A stretch of 64,000 bases of DNA, taken from contig NZ_JBCNLP010000001.1 in assembly GCF_039595395.1 (NCBI RefSeq), positions 868,001-932,000 of the forward strand, given 5' to 3'. The notes below the pieces were generated by a model that was not told the DNA's origin, did no database searches, and was given only the letters and a program-made list of their open reading frames with translations. Positions 8,665 through 16,578 of this stretch are shown here, piece after piece; within the stretch, counting starts at the first letter, position 1, and every line of letters begins with the position of its first letter. Origin of the DNA: Novosphingobium sp. (lineage in GTDB: Bacteria > Pseudomonadota > Alphaproteobacteria > Sphingomonadales > Sphingomonadaceae). The translations under genes were made by a program, and so were the position numbers.

Positions 8665-10551
8665 ATGCGTGCGAAGATGCGGGCCGCTCTCTGGGGGGCG
8701 CCGCTGTGCTGCCTGATGGGGGGCGCCGGTTTCGCCTCGGCGCAGAGCCTGCCGGTGGTGTCGCATCCGGTGGTGCAGCCGCTGCCCACGCCGGGCAGCA
8801 CGGCGCAGCATGCGGCCAATGATCCCGCGCGCCAGCTCAGCAATGCGCTGGCCCGTCTGGCGAACAATCCCGCCGATCCCGAGGCGCTGGTCGATGCGGG
8901 CAATGCCGCCATGGCGCTGGGCGATACCAGCGCGGCGGAAGGTTTTTACAGCCGCGCGCAGCAAGCCTCTCCGGGCAATCCGCATGTCGCGGCCGCGCTG
9001 GCCTCGGTAAAGCTGCGCGGGGAAGATCCCGTCGATGCCATCCCCCTGTTCGAGCAGGCCTCGCAGGGGACGGTGCTAAGCGGCGATCTGCTGGCCGATC
9101 GCGGTCTGGCCTATGATCTTGTCGGCGACAATGCCTCGGCGCAGCGTTACTACCGCGAGGCGCTGGCCAATGGCGCCAATGACGAGACGGTGCGCCGTCT
9201 GGCGCTGAGTCAGGCCATCGCGGGCGACCGCAAATCGATGGAAACCACGCTGGCCCCGCTGCTGCAGAAGCAGGACCGCGCGGCTTGGCGCACCCGCGCC
9301 TTCGCTTTCGCCATTCTGGGGCGCGAGGATGAGGCCGAGGCGATCGCCCGCTCGACCATGCCCACCGAACTGGCCAATGGCATGGCGCCCTATCTGCGCT
9401 TCATGCGCAAGCTGACCCCCGCGCAGCAGGCGGCGGCGGCCAATCTGGGGCGCTTCCCCCATGCCTCGCAGATTGGCAAGGACGATCCGCGCATCACCGC
9501 TTACGCCTCGCAGCATGGCATTCGCCATCTGGCCGCTGCCGATGCGCCGCTGGCGCCTGCCGGAGCGCCGCTGGGTGCCGCGACGGGCACGGCGACGCCC
9601 GCGCCGACCAGGGTGGCCGCTGCCAACAAGCCGCGCCGCTGGAAGGGTGGGGCGCCGGTGGATGCCGCGCCGCCGCTGCCTGTTGCCGCCACCAATCCCC
9701 TGCCGCCCGAGCCCAATCCCTCGCGCGAGGTCTCGCCGCCGCCTGCGTTCGCTGGAACGACGCCCGCGCGCCGTCCTGCCGCAGTCGCATCAGCGGCTCC
9801 AGTCTCGGCGCCCGCGACTCAGGCCGAGCTGCCGCCGATTTCCGGCACGCCTGCCGCCGTGCCCGCAACCACGCCCGCGCCCACGACCACTCTGGCAACG
9901 CCGGCGCCGGAGCTGGCCGCGATCGAGAAGCCGCATCAGGCCGCCAGCAACTTCGATCTGGGCCGTTTGCCGCCCGGCGAAAGCACGGCGCCCGCCAAGC
10001 CCGGCCCGGTGCCGCCCGCGCCGGGTGTGACCGCGCCGCCGCCGCCGCCGGTCACCTTTGTCGCGGCGCAGCCCGCGCCGGTTGCGCCCCGGCCTTCCGG
10101 CGCGAAGGTCGCCGCGAAATCGACGCGCAAGGCCAGCTTTGCCGAGGCCTTCTCCGAATGGGGCGATCCATCGGGGCGCAAGGTCAACAGCGAGGCGCCG
10201 GCTTCGGGCGCGGTCGATATCCGCAAGATCAAGGCGCCTCGCCCGGCGCCCAAGCCTCCCAAGGAGCCGCCGGCGCCCAAATATCCCAGCCGCGTCTGGG
10301 TGCAGGTGGGCGTGGGCCGCGATTTCACGCGCATCGCCTATGACTGGCGTCAGATGAGCCGGGATTATGCCAAGATTCTCAAGGGTATGCCCGCCTGGAC
10401 GGCCGATTGGGGGCGCACCAACCGCGTGCTGGTCGGGCCCTTTGACGATCAGGCCGATGCCAAGGCGTTCGAGGCCAAGCTGAAGAAGGCGGGCCGCGAA
10501 GGCGCCTTCATGTGGCTGTCCGCCGAAGGTCAGGCGGTCGATCCGCTCTAA
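8665..10551 (+). CDS. Exported TPR- and SPOR-domain protein
   Basis: A 628-residue protein with a signal peptide (cleavage predicted after AGFASA, about residue 26). It has an N-terminal helical repeat region resembling TPRs (about residues 50-260: LVDAGNAAMALGDTSAAEGF, ALASVKLRGEDPVDAIPLFE), a long low-complexity Pro/Ala linker (about 290-520) and a C-terminal SPOR domain (RVWVQVGVGRDFTRIA ... RVLVGPFDDQADAKAFEAKL, about 545-628). SPOR domains bind denuded septal peptidoglycan, so a periplasmic or envelope role at the division site fits its place just after ftsZ. The start at 8665 has AAGGA six bases upstream; the ATG at 8650 is weaker. The exact function is unknown. Confidence 0.85.
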   Translation: MRAKMRAALWGAPLCCLMGGAGFASAQSLPVVSHPVVQPLPTPGSTAQHAANDPARQLSNALARLANNPADPEALVDAGNAAMALGDTSAAEGFYSRAQQASPGNPHVAAALASVKLRGEDPVDAIPLFEQASQGTVLSGDLLADRGLAYDLVGDNASAQRYYREALANGANDETVRRLALSQAIAGDRKSMETTLAPLLQKQDRAAWRTRAFAFAILGREDEAEAIARSTMPTELANGMAPYLRFMRKLTPAQQAAAANLGRFPHASQIGKDDPRITAYASQHGIRHLAAADAPLAPAGAPLGAATGTATPAPTRVAAANKPRRWKGGAPVDAAPPLPVAATNPLPPEPNPSREVSPPPAFAGTTPARRPAAVASAAPVSAPATQAELPPISGTPAAVPATTPAPTTTLATPAPELAAIEKPHQAASNFDLGRLPPGESTAPAKPGPVPPAPGVTAPPPPPVTFVAAQPAPVAPRPSGAKVAAKSTRKASFAEAFSEWGDPSGRKVNSEAPASGAVDIRKIKAPRPAPKPPKEPPAPKYPSRVWVQVGVGRDFTRIAYDWRQMSRDYAKILKGMPAWTADWGRTNRVLVGPFDDQADAKAFEAKLKKAGREGAFMWLSAEGQAVDPL

Positions 10552-10616
10552 ATCATCCGATTGCCCCGCTTTGAAACGAAGTGGCTGATTCGGCGTAATG
10601 TTAAAGGGGATTGCCC

Positions 10617-10640
10617 TTATCCACAGTCTGTGCACAGACT
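10617..10640. promoter_or_regulatory. Perfect DnaA-box-like site abutting a 16-bp perfect palindrome
   Basis: TTATCCACA (10617-10625) matches the DnaA-box consensus exactly. It shares its last A with the palindrome AGTCTGTGCACAGACT (10625-10640). The pair lies in the 190-base gap upstream of the YbjN-like gene, after the SPOR gene. The palindrome could be an operator for a dimeric regulator; binding by DnaA is inference from the consensus only. Confidence 0.4.
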
Positions 10641-10741
10641 TGTTCTGTTATGCTCAGGCCTGAAGGGTGCTTGGTTTTACAATCGGCTACGAGCCAAGCA
10701 TCCATGGTGCAAGAGCTGCTTAACCACCAGGATGCGGGTGA

Positions 10742-11254
10742 ATGGTGACAAGAACTGTGCAGGACGACTTGCCACGCCACGAAGATAGCGCGCCGGTGGA
10801 GATGCTGGCGGCGCTGTTCGAGGCGCGCGGCTGGACCTATGATTTCGTCAGCGATGACGAGATCACGGGCGAGGTGCAGGGCAGCTGGGCCACCTATCAG
10901 TTGCGCGGGATCTGGCGCAGCGAGGACAATGTCCTCCAGATGCTGTGCCTGCCAGACATCCGCGTGCCCGATGACAAGAAACCCGCCATGTTCGAGGTGG
11001 TCAGCCTGATCAACGAGCAGCTGTGGCTGGGGCATTTCGATGTGTGGTCGAACAATGCCGTGCTGCTCTATCGCCATGGGCTGATGCTGGGCGATGATGG
11101 CATGATCAGCCTGGGGCAGGCGCAGATGCTGGTGGAAGTGGCGGTGGAGGAATGCGACCGCTTCTATCCCGCCTTCCAGTTCATTCTCTGGGGCGACAAG
11201 ACCCCCGCCGACGCGCTGGCCAGCGCCTTGGTCGATGCTGCCGGAGAGGCCTGA
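10742..11254 (+). CDS. YbjN domain-containing protein
   Basis: A 170-residue soluble protein with the YbjN fold signature: an N-terminal MLAALFEARGWTYDF helix, a central LRGIWRSEDNVLQMLCLPDI strand pair and the helix PAMFEVVSLINEQLWLGHFD. YbjN-type domains resemble type III secretion chaperones; in Escherichia coli ybjN affects motility and stress traits, but no biochemical role is settled. It ends four bases before proC, so the two are likely co-transcribed. The ATG at 10742 is the only convincing start; 190 bases of non-coding sequence precede it. Confidence 0.85.
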   Translation: MVTRTVQDDLPRHEDSAPVEMLAALFEARGWTYDFVSDDEITGEVQGSWATYQLRGIWRSEDNVLQMLCLPDIRVPDDKKPAMFEVVSLINEQLWLGHFDVWSNNAVLLYRHGLMLGDDGMISLGQAQMLVEVAVEECDRFYPAFQFILWGDKTPADALASALVDAAGEA

Positions 11255-11258
11255 TTTC

Positions 11259-12059
11259 ATGAGTTTTCCTGAAAAGATCCTGATCATCGGCTGCGGCAAT
11301 ATGGGCGGCGCCATGCTGGCCGGATGGCTGCGCGGCGGCGTGGCGGCAGGCAGCTTTACCGTGGTCGATCCCAAGCTGGAGGCCGCGCCCGAGGGCGTGC
11401 GCCTGCTGCGCACCCTGCCCGAGGGCGAGGTTTTCGACCTGATGCTGCTGGGCGTGAAGCCGCAGATGCTCGACGATGTCGCTGGGCAACTGACCGCGCT
11501 GGCCGGGGCAGGGACCGTGGTGCTCTCGATTCTGGCGGGTGCCGAACTGGCCAGCCTGTCGACGCGTTTCCCCGATGCCAGGGGCATTGTGCGGGTGATG
11601 CCCAATCTGGCCGCCGCTCTGGGCAAGAGCCCGATGGGCGTGGCCGCCCAGGGCCTGTCGGAGGATGAGAAGGCCGGGATCACCAGCTTCCTCACCCATC
11701 TCGGCACGCCGGAATGGGTGGGCGAGGATCTGTTCCATGCCGTGACCGCGCTGGCCGGTTCCGGCCCGGCCTTTGTCTATCGCATCATCGATGCGCTGGC
11801 GACGGGCGGCGTGGCGCTGGGGCTCGATCCCGATCAGGCGCTGCGTCTGGCCAAGTCGATGGTGCAGGGCGCGGCCGATCTGGCGATGGTCTCGCCCTAT
11901 GATCCGGGCGAGCTGGCGCGCCGCGTTGCCAGCCCCGGCGGCGTGACCCAGGCCGGGCTCGATGTGCTCGATGCCGATGGCGCCGCGCTGGCGCTGATGC
12001 AGGCCACGCTGGACGCCGCCGAAAAGCGCAGTGTCGAAATGGCTGAAGCCGCTCGATAA
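11259..12059 (+). CDS. proC: Pyrroline-5-carboxylate reductase ProC
   Basis: ProC reduces 1-pyrroline-5-carboxylate to L-proline with NAD(P)H, the last step of proline synthesis. The 266-residue protein has the N-terminal Rossmann motif ILIIGCGNMGGAML, the RVMPNLAAALGKSPMG segment, and the P5CR signature region (ALAGSGPAFVYRIIDALATG through LARRVASPGGVTQAGL) in the C-terminal dimerisation domain. The start at 11259 has GGAGAGG about nine bases upstream. An in-frame ATG at 11235 overlaps the preceding gene and adds residues not seen in the family. Confidence 0.96.
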   Translation: MSFPEKILIIGCGNMGGAMLAGWLRGGVAAGSFTVVDPKLEAAPEGVRLLRTLPEGEVFDLMLLGVKPQMLDDVAGQLTALAGAGTVVLSILAGAELASLSTRFPDARGIVRVMPNLAAALGKSPMGVAAQGLSEDEKAGITSFLTHLGTPEWVGEDLFHAVTALAGSGPAFVYRIIDALATGGVALGLDPDQALRLAKSMVQGAADLAMVSPYDPGELARRVASPGGVTQAGLDVLDADGAALALMQATLDAAEKRSVEMAEAAR

Positions 12060-12227
12060 AAGCGGGAACGCGACAGTTTATTCAGCGTTTATCCATGGAT
12101 ATCGTGCCAGAAACATTTTGGCACAAAGATGTTCTGCCGGATTCGCTTGAAACCTTGCGTGATCGGCATGATATTAAAGAGTGCCAGCCGGGCGATGTCG
12201 CTCCGGCTGACTTGAGGAGTTTGGACA
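12060..12227 (+). other. Leader region of the Bax-inhibitor-1 gene with one short hairpin
   Basis: 168 bases without an ORF. A six-bp inverted repeat GTGCCA (12104-12109) / TGGCAC (12119-12124) with a nine-base loop is visible, and GAGGAG precedes the next start. There is no U-tract, so a terminator for proC is unlikely. A structured leader (ybhL leader) is known upstream of ybhL homologues in Rhizobiales; whether this region belongs to that family cannot be judged by eye. Confidence 0.3.
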
Positions 12228-12989
12228 ATGGCCATCTGGAATGACCCCCAGCCCTCGCAGACGGGCTTTGGCGCGTCTTCGAGGATGAATGCCGGGTTTT
12301 CGGCGCGCTCGCAGACGCTCGACGTCGGCCTGCGTAAGCATATGCTCTCGATCTACAATTACATGACCTCGGCGGTGATCCTGTCGGGCATCGTGGCGCT
12401 GGTGCTCTCGCAGCTGGTGCTGGCGCGTAACCCCATCGCCTTCGCGCTGCTGGGTACGCCGCTGCGCTATGTCGTCATGCTGGCCCCGCTGGGCTTCGTG
12501 ATGGCGATGAACTTCGGTCTGGGCCGGATGAAGGCCTCGACGCTGAAGATGCTGTTTTGGGCCTTTGCCTTTGCCATGGGCCTGTCGTTGGCCTCGATCC
12601 TGCTGGTCTACACCGGCACCTCGGTGGCGCTGACCTTCTTTGCCACGGCGGGCGCCTTTGCCGGCCTGAGCCTGGTGGGTTACACCACCAAGAAGGATCT
12701 GTCGGGCTTCGGCAGCTTCCTGATCATGGGTCTGTTCGGCCTGATCATCGCTTCGCTGGTAGGCATGTTCTTCCACGTTCCGGGTCTGGCCATGGCCATC
12801 TCGGTGCTGGGCGTGCTGATCTTCGCTGGCCTGACCGCCTATGACACGCAGCGTCTCAAGACGATGTACGTCCAGGTCGCGGGCACCGAATATGAAGAGA
12901 AGATCGCGGTGATGGGCGCGCTGACGCTCTACCTCGACTTCATCAACATGTTCCAGTTCCTGCTCAGCTTCATGGGCGACCGTCGTTAA
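12228..12989 (+). CDS. Bax inhibitor-1/YccA family membrane protein
   Basis: A 253-residue polytopic inner-membrane protein of the BI-1 (TMBIM/YbhL) family. After a soluble N-terminal 45 residues, about seven hydrophobic helices follow, from YNYMTSAVILSGIVALVLSQ to LYLDFINMFQFLLSFMG. The conserved C-terminal features are GLTAYDTQRLK and the acidic region after it (YEEKIAVMGALTLYLDF). Bacterial homologues act as pH-sensitive calcium leak channels or interact with FtsH; the role here is not known. GAGGAG lies well placed before the ATG. A hairpin with a weak T tract lies downstream, so it is probably a monocistronic unit. Confidence 0.93.
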   Translation: MAIWNDPQPSQTGFGASSRMNAGFSARSQTLDVGLRKHMLSIYNYMTSAVILSGIVALVLSQLVLARNPIAFALLGTPLRYVVMLAPLGFVMAMNFGLGRMKASTLKMLFWAFAFAMGLSLASILLVYTGTSVALTFFATAGAFAGLSLVGYTTKKDLSGFGSFLIMGLFGLIIASLVGMFFHVPGLAMAISVLGVLIFAGLTAYDTQRLKTMYVQVAGTEYEEKIAVMGALTLYLDFINMFQFLLSFMGDRR

Positions 12990-13070
12990 TCCTTGGCGCT
13001 GATCCTGCACGAAGGCTGACAGAGGCCTGCCGGTCACCGCAAATCTGACTCGGCCAGACCTAAAAATTGC

Positions 13071-13105
13071 ATGCCCCGGAACGCGATGGCGCTCCGGGGC
13101 ATTTG
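13071..13105 (+). terminator. Terminator-like hairpin after the BI-1 gene
   Basis: Perfect 10-bp inverted repeat ATGCCCCGGA (13071-13080) / TCCGGGGCAT (13093-13102) with a 12-base loop and a short T-rich end. The GC-rich stem and the position between two co-directional genes support termination. Confidence 0.65.
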
Positions 13106-13190
13106 CTTGTGGCGCGCCTTGGGCTAGGGCTCGCAACTCAAGGGGGAATACTCCCGGTTATCGTGCGTTCAAGGATTGAAAGGCTTCGGC

Positions 13191-13913
13191 ATGGCGCGTT
13201 GGTTGCGTAAGGGTTTGGTTATCGCGGGGCTGTCGCTGCTCGCCGCTTGTTCGTCGCCGCCGCCCCCGGCGCCGCCTCCGCCGCCGCCCCCGCCGCCCCC
13301 GCCGGTGATCATCATTCCGCCCAAGCCGACCCCTCCGGGCGGTGCCACGCCCAATGCCGTGATCCCCGTGATCGGCCCCGATGGCGTGCGCCACACCATC
13401 CTTGTCGATACGGTGGAAGCGCAGCGCGTGTGGAACTTCCGTTCGGCCTGGAACGTGGCGGCGCTGACCTGCACCGATCCGCAATATGCCGAGATCACCA
13501 CCAGCTACAGCGCCTTCCTCAAGAAGCACGCCAAGGCGCTGACGCTGGCCAACCGCAGCGTCGACACGCTGTTCCGCAAGAAGTTCGGCAAGCCCTGGCT
13601 GAAGGAGCGTGAGACCTATCTCACCAGCCTTTACAACTACTTCGCCTATCCGCCCACGCTGCCCAACTTCTGCGCCGCCGCGCTGACCGTGGCGCATGAG
13701 AGCGGCACGGTGACGGATAAGGAGCTGCCCGCTTTTGCCGCGACGGCCTTCACCGGCTTCGCCAAGGTCTATGAGGACTTCTACGTTTCCTACGAGAAGT
13801 ACCGCAACGATCTGGCCGAGTGGCAGGCCAAGTATGGCAGCCCGGCGCCCGCTCCGGCTGCTGCCGGGCCCGCGCCGGTCGCGGCGGCCCCGGCCCCCAC
13901 GGCCAAGCCCTGA
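13191..13913 (+). CDS. Proline-rich lipoprotein of unknown function
   Basis: A 240-residue predicted lipoprotein: basic n-region, hydrophobic core and lipobox LLAAC with Cys20. Immediately after the cysteine comes CSSPPPPAPP followed by a run of eleven prolines, a rigid spacer that would hold the globular domain away from the membrane. The rest (about residues 60-215) is a mostly helical domain with two cysteines (LTCTDPQ, LPNFCAAALTV) that I do not recognise, ending in an Ala/Pro tail. The ATG at 13191 gives a clean signal peptide; a TTG at 13176 is in frame. Located just before tRNA-Ala. Confidence 0.8.
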   Translation: MARWLRKGLVIAGLSLLAACSSPPPPAPPPPPPPPPPPVIIIPPKPTPPGGATPNAVIPVIGPDGVRHTILVDTVEAQRVWNFRSAWNVAALTCTDPQYAEITTSYSAFLKKHAKALTLANRSVDTLFRKKFGKPWLKERETYLTSLYNYFAYPPTLPNFCAAALTVAHESGTVTDKELPAFAATAFTGFAKVYEDFYVSYEKYRNDLAEWQAKYGSPAPAPAAAGPAPVAAAPAPTAKP

Positions 13914-14058
13914 TCCAGGGTCCCGAGCTTTTTGGCCCTGAGCTTTAACAGGGCTGCATTTTTCGCTTTGCAGGAGGCGGCCCATTCGCTAATGGGTCGC
14001 CTCCCTCGGGAACCGGATGCGCAAGTGTCTGATCTTCCCGATAAGGCGACACTGGAAC

Positions 14059-14134
<76 letters not shown>

Positions 14135-14174
14135 GTGTACCAACAGGATTTCGGTCGATCAGGGCCGATCCGCA

Positions 14175-14236
14175 CCAGCCCACAGCTGCATCCGGGATGT
14201 GTCTTACGGCACTCTCCGGCTGAAGCTGTGGGCTGG
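14175..14236. promoter_or_regulatory. Long imperfect inverted repeat between tRNA-Ala and obgE
   Basis: Arms CCAGCCCACAGCT (14175-14187) and AGCTGTGGGCTGG (14224-14236) are perfect. The pairing continues inward, with mismatches, to TCCGG/CCGGC. It lacks a U-tract, so it is either a tRNA-processing or termination structure, or a cis element of the obgE leader. Confidence 0.45.
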
Positions 14237-14289
14237 CGCGTTTGTGTGCTATCGTCGCGTTTTGAACGCGCCATCGTCCGGAAGTTGAT

Positions 14290-15345
14290 ATGCATTTTCT
14301 CGACCAGGCCAAGATTTACATCCGCTCAGGCAGCGGTGGCCCCGGTGCGGTGGCCTTCCGGCGCGAGAAATACGTCGAATACGGCGGCCCCAACGGCGGT
14401 GACGGCGGCAAGGGCGGCGACATCATTTTCGAGGCCATTGCTGGCCTCAACACGCTGATCGACTTCCGCTACACCCAGCATTTCAAGGCCCAGCGCGGCA
14501 TGGGCGGGCAGGGCACCAACCGCACCGGCGCGGGCGGGCAGGATCTGGTGATCAAGGTTCCCATCGGCACGCAGGTGCTCGATGACGACCGCGAGACGGT
14601 GCTGCTCGACCTGACCGAGGCGGGCCAGCAGGTCATGCTGCTGCGCGGCGGCGATGGCGGCCGCGGCAACGCCAGCTTCAAGTCCTCCACCAACCGCGCC
14701 CCGCGCCAGCACGGCCCCGGTTGGCCCGGCGAGGAGATGTGGGTGTGGCTGCGCCTCAAGCTGCTGGCGGACGTCGGCCTTGTCGGCCTGCCCAATGCGG
14801 GCAAGTCGACCTTCATCAACCAGATCTCGAACACCAAGGCCAAGGTCGGCGATTACGCCTTCACCACGCTGCGCCCGCAGCTCGGCGTGGTGCGCCACAA
14901 GGCCCGCGAATTCGTCGTGGCCGACATCCCCGGCCTGATCGCCGGTGCCGCTGAAGGCGCGGGCGTGGGCGACCGCTTCCTGGGCCATATCGAGCGCTGC
15001 CGCGTGCTGGTCCATCTGATCGACATCGCCGGCAAGGAGCCTGTCGAGGCGATGCGGATCGTCGAGGAAGAGCTGGCCGCTTACGGCGAAGGCCTGGATG
15101 AAAAGCCCCGTCTGGTTGCGCTGAACAAGATCGATCAGGCCGACAGCGAGCTGGCTCAGGCCTATGCCGCCGAGCTGATCGAAGCCGGTGCCGACCGCGT
15201 GTTCCCGATTTCGGGCGCGACCGGGGCGGGGTTCGATGCTCTGCTGGATGCGGTGATCTCCTATCTGCCCGCCGCGACCGTGACCGAGCGTCCGACCGGT
15301 GAGCGGGAAGAGGCTGAGGACAAGCCCTGGTCGCCTTTGGATTAA
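14290..15345 (+). CDS. obgE: GTPase ObgE/CgtA
   Basis: ObgE is an essential ribosome-associated GTPase involved in 50S assembly and stress control. The 351-residue protein has the N-terminal glycine-rich Obg fold (FRREKYVEYGGPNGGDGGKG and the many Gly-Gly turns up to about residue 158). The GTPase domain follows, with G1 GLPNAGKST, G2/switch I region TTLRPQLG, G3 DIPGL, G4 NKID and G5 ISG. The C-terminus is short. In related genomes obgE usually follows rplU-rpmA and a GNAT gene; here those lie 21 kb away at 35.3-36.8 kb. The start at 14290 directly precedes the conserved MHFLDQAKI sequence. Confidence 0.97.
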   Translation: MHFLDQAKIYIRSGSGGPGAVAFRREKYVEYGGPNGGDGGKGGDIIFEAIAGLNTLIDFRYTQHFKAQRGMGGQGTNRTGAGGQDLVIKVPIGTQVLDDDRETVLLDLTEAGQQVMLLRGGDGGRGNASFKSSTNRAPRQHGPGWPGEEMWVWLRLKLLADVGLVGLPNAGKSTFINQISNTKAKVGDYAFTTLRPQLGVVRHKAREFVVADIPGLIAGAAEGAGVGDRFLGHIERCRVLVHLIDIAGKEPVEAMRIVEEELAAYGEGLDEKPRLVALNKIDQADSELAQAYAAELIEAGADRVFPISGATGAGFDALLDAVISYLPAATVTERPTGEREEAEDKPWSPLD

Positions 15346-15359
15346 GAATTTAAGGGAAG

Positions 15360-15543
15360 ATGCGAGGGGGTTACCCCCTCGCGCTCCCATAACGTCTTCC
15401 GACGACAGTGTAGTGGTGCCGAATCCGAGCGCCTTGGCTCTCCACCAGTGCCCTCTAAGGATCTTGCCTGCGGCGCGGCGGCCTTGCTCCCGAAGCGCTA
15501 ACGCTGACAAGTAAAGGGAGCGCGAGGGCGATGGCCCTCGCAT
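15360..15543 (+). repeat. Nested palindromic intergenic element, copy A (forward)
   Basis: Left hairpin GCGAGGGGG-TTA-CCCCCTCGC (15362-15382) followed by GCTCCC and a CGTCTTCCGACGA motif; right end AAAGGGAGC then hairpin GCGAGGGC-GATG-GCCCTCGC. The core contains CTCTCCACC and GCCTGCGGCGCGGCG. Outer hairpins plus GCTCCC/GGGAGC make about 30-base terminal inverted repeats. Lies between obgE and the siroheme-synthase-like gene. Confidence 0.85.
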
Positions 15544-15574
15544 TGTCCACTTCTCTCCCTTAAACCCCGATCCC

Positions 15575-16357
15575 ATGATCGAGACCCTCCCGCTGTTCCA
15601 CCGCCTGACCGGCCAACCCGTCATCGTTCTGGGCGAGGGCGACGCTGCCGAACCCAAACGCCGCCTTGTCGAGCGCGCGGGCGGCATCATCCATGACGAC
15701 ATCGCACAGGGTCTTTCCGCAGGCGCGCGCCTCGCCTTCATCGCCCATACCGACCGCTCAAAAGCCGAGGATGACGCTGAAAAGCTCCGTCAGGCCGGTG
15801 TGCTGGTCAATGTGGTGGACCAGCCCGACCTTTGTGATTTCACCGTCCCCTCGATTCTCGACCGTTCTCCGGTTCTCGTGGCCGTGGGCACGGGTGGGGC
15901 CTCAGCAGGGCTTGCCAAGGCGCTGCGCTTGCGGCTCGAGCAGATCCTGCCGCCGGGGCTGGGGGCTCTGGCGCGGGCGCTGGGCGAGGCTCGCGGGGCC
16001 TTGCGCAACCGCTTCCCCGATGTGGGTGAAAGACGCCGGGCGCTGGATGGTGCTCTGGCGGCAGGTGGTGTGCTTGATCCGCTCAGCGCCGATGCTTCGG
16101 CGGTGGCGGGCTGGCTTGCCGATCCGGCGGCGGGGGCGGTCGCTGGTGTCGTGGAAATCCGCCTGCGCTCGGACGATCCGGATGATCTGACCCTGCGTGA
16201 GGCACGTCTGCTGGGCAGCGCGGATGTGGTCTGCCACGAGCCGGATGTTCCCGTGGCTGTGCTGGATCGCGCGCGGGCGGATGCGTTGCGACAGGCGATC
16301 GCGCCGGGCGAGGTGCCTCAAGGCAGTGCCGGGTTGTGGCTGGTTTTAAGAAGCTAA
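15575..16357 (+). CDS. Precorrin-2 dehydrogenase/sirohydrochlorin ferrochelatase-like protein (CysG N-terminal half with vestigial methyltransferase end)
   Basis: The first 150 or so residues match the NAD-dependent dehydrogenase/ferrochelatase half of siroheme synthase: PVIVLGEGDAAEPKRRLVE (nucleotide loop), then VNVVDQPDLCDFTVPSILDR and LVAVGTGGASAGLAKALR, all typical. This half oxidises precorrin-2 to sirohydrochlorin and inserts iron. From about residue 190 a short stretch (VVEIRLRSDDPDDLTLREARLLGSADVV, written here only in part: DDPDDLTLREARLLGSADVV) resembles the first strands of the uroporphyrinogen methyltransferase domain. The GPGDP loop is degenerate and the protein stops at 260 residues instead of about 450. 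Either the methyltransferase is encoded elsewhere or this half serves only structurally. Repeats flank the gene on both sides. Confidence 0.8.
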   Translation: MIETLPLFHRLTGQPVIVLGEGDAAEPKRRLVERAGGIIHDDIAQGLSAGARLAFIAHTDRSKAEDDAEKLRQAGVLVNVVDQPDLCDFTVPSILDRSPVLVAVGTGGASAGLAKALRLRLEQILPPGLGALARALGEARGALRNRFPDVGERRRALDGALAAGGVLDPLSADASAVAGWLADPAAGAVAGVVEIRLRSDDPDDLTLREARLLGSADVVCHEPDVPVAVLDRARADALRQAIAPGEVPQGSAGLWLVLRS

Positions 16358-16363
16358 GGGAAG

Positions 16364-16572
16364 ATGCGAGGGCCATCGCCCTCGCGCTCCCGTGATTGTC
16401 TGCGTTGCGCTACGGGTTCGGCTTTGCGCCCAGTTCGCCGCGCCGCAGGCAGGAAGTCTGGGGCCTGCGGCGCCAGAGGTCGCGCAGGTGGAGAGTTTGA
16501 GCGCATCATTTCGGCACTCCCGCCCTATCGTCGGGAGGCGTTATGGGAGCGCGAGGGGGTAACCCCCTCGCT
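16364..16572 (-). repeat. Nested palindromic intergenic element, copy B (reverse)
   Basis: Same element as at 15360-15543, inverted. It opens with GCGAGGGC-CATC-GCCCTCGC and GCTCCC and closes with GGGAGC and GCGAGGGGGTAACCCCCTCGC. The inner inverted pair GCGCCGCAGGC / GCCTGCGGCGC is visible near 16440-16474. It lies between the ends of two convergent genes and could serve as a bidirectional stop. Confidence 0.85.
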
Positions 16573-16578
16573 TTTCCC

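Noticed and set aside
10561..10788. A 75-codon frame after the SPOR gene
   Set aside because: It overlaps the YbjN start, contains the DnaA-box palindrome and has no family pattern or ribosome-binding site.
15299..15514. Short frames inside the repeat copies giving peptides such as MTSSDE.. or GARGGNPLAS
   Set aside because: The same peptides recur at every repeat copy in several frames, so they come from the palindromic element and not from genes.
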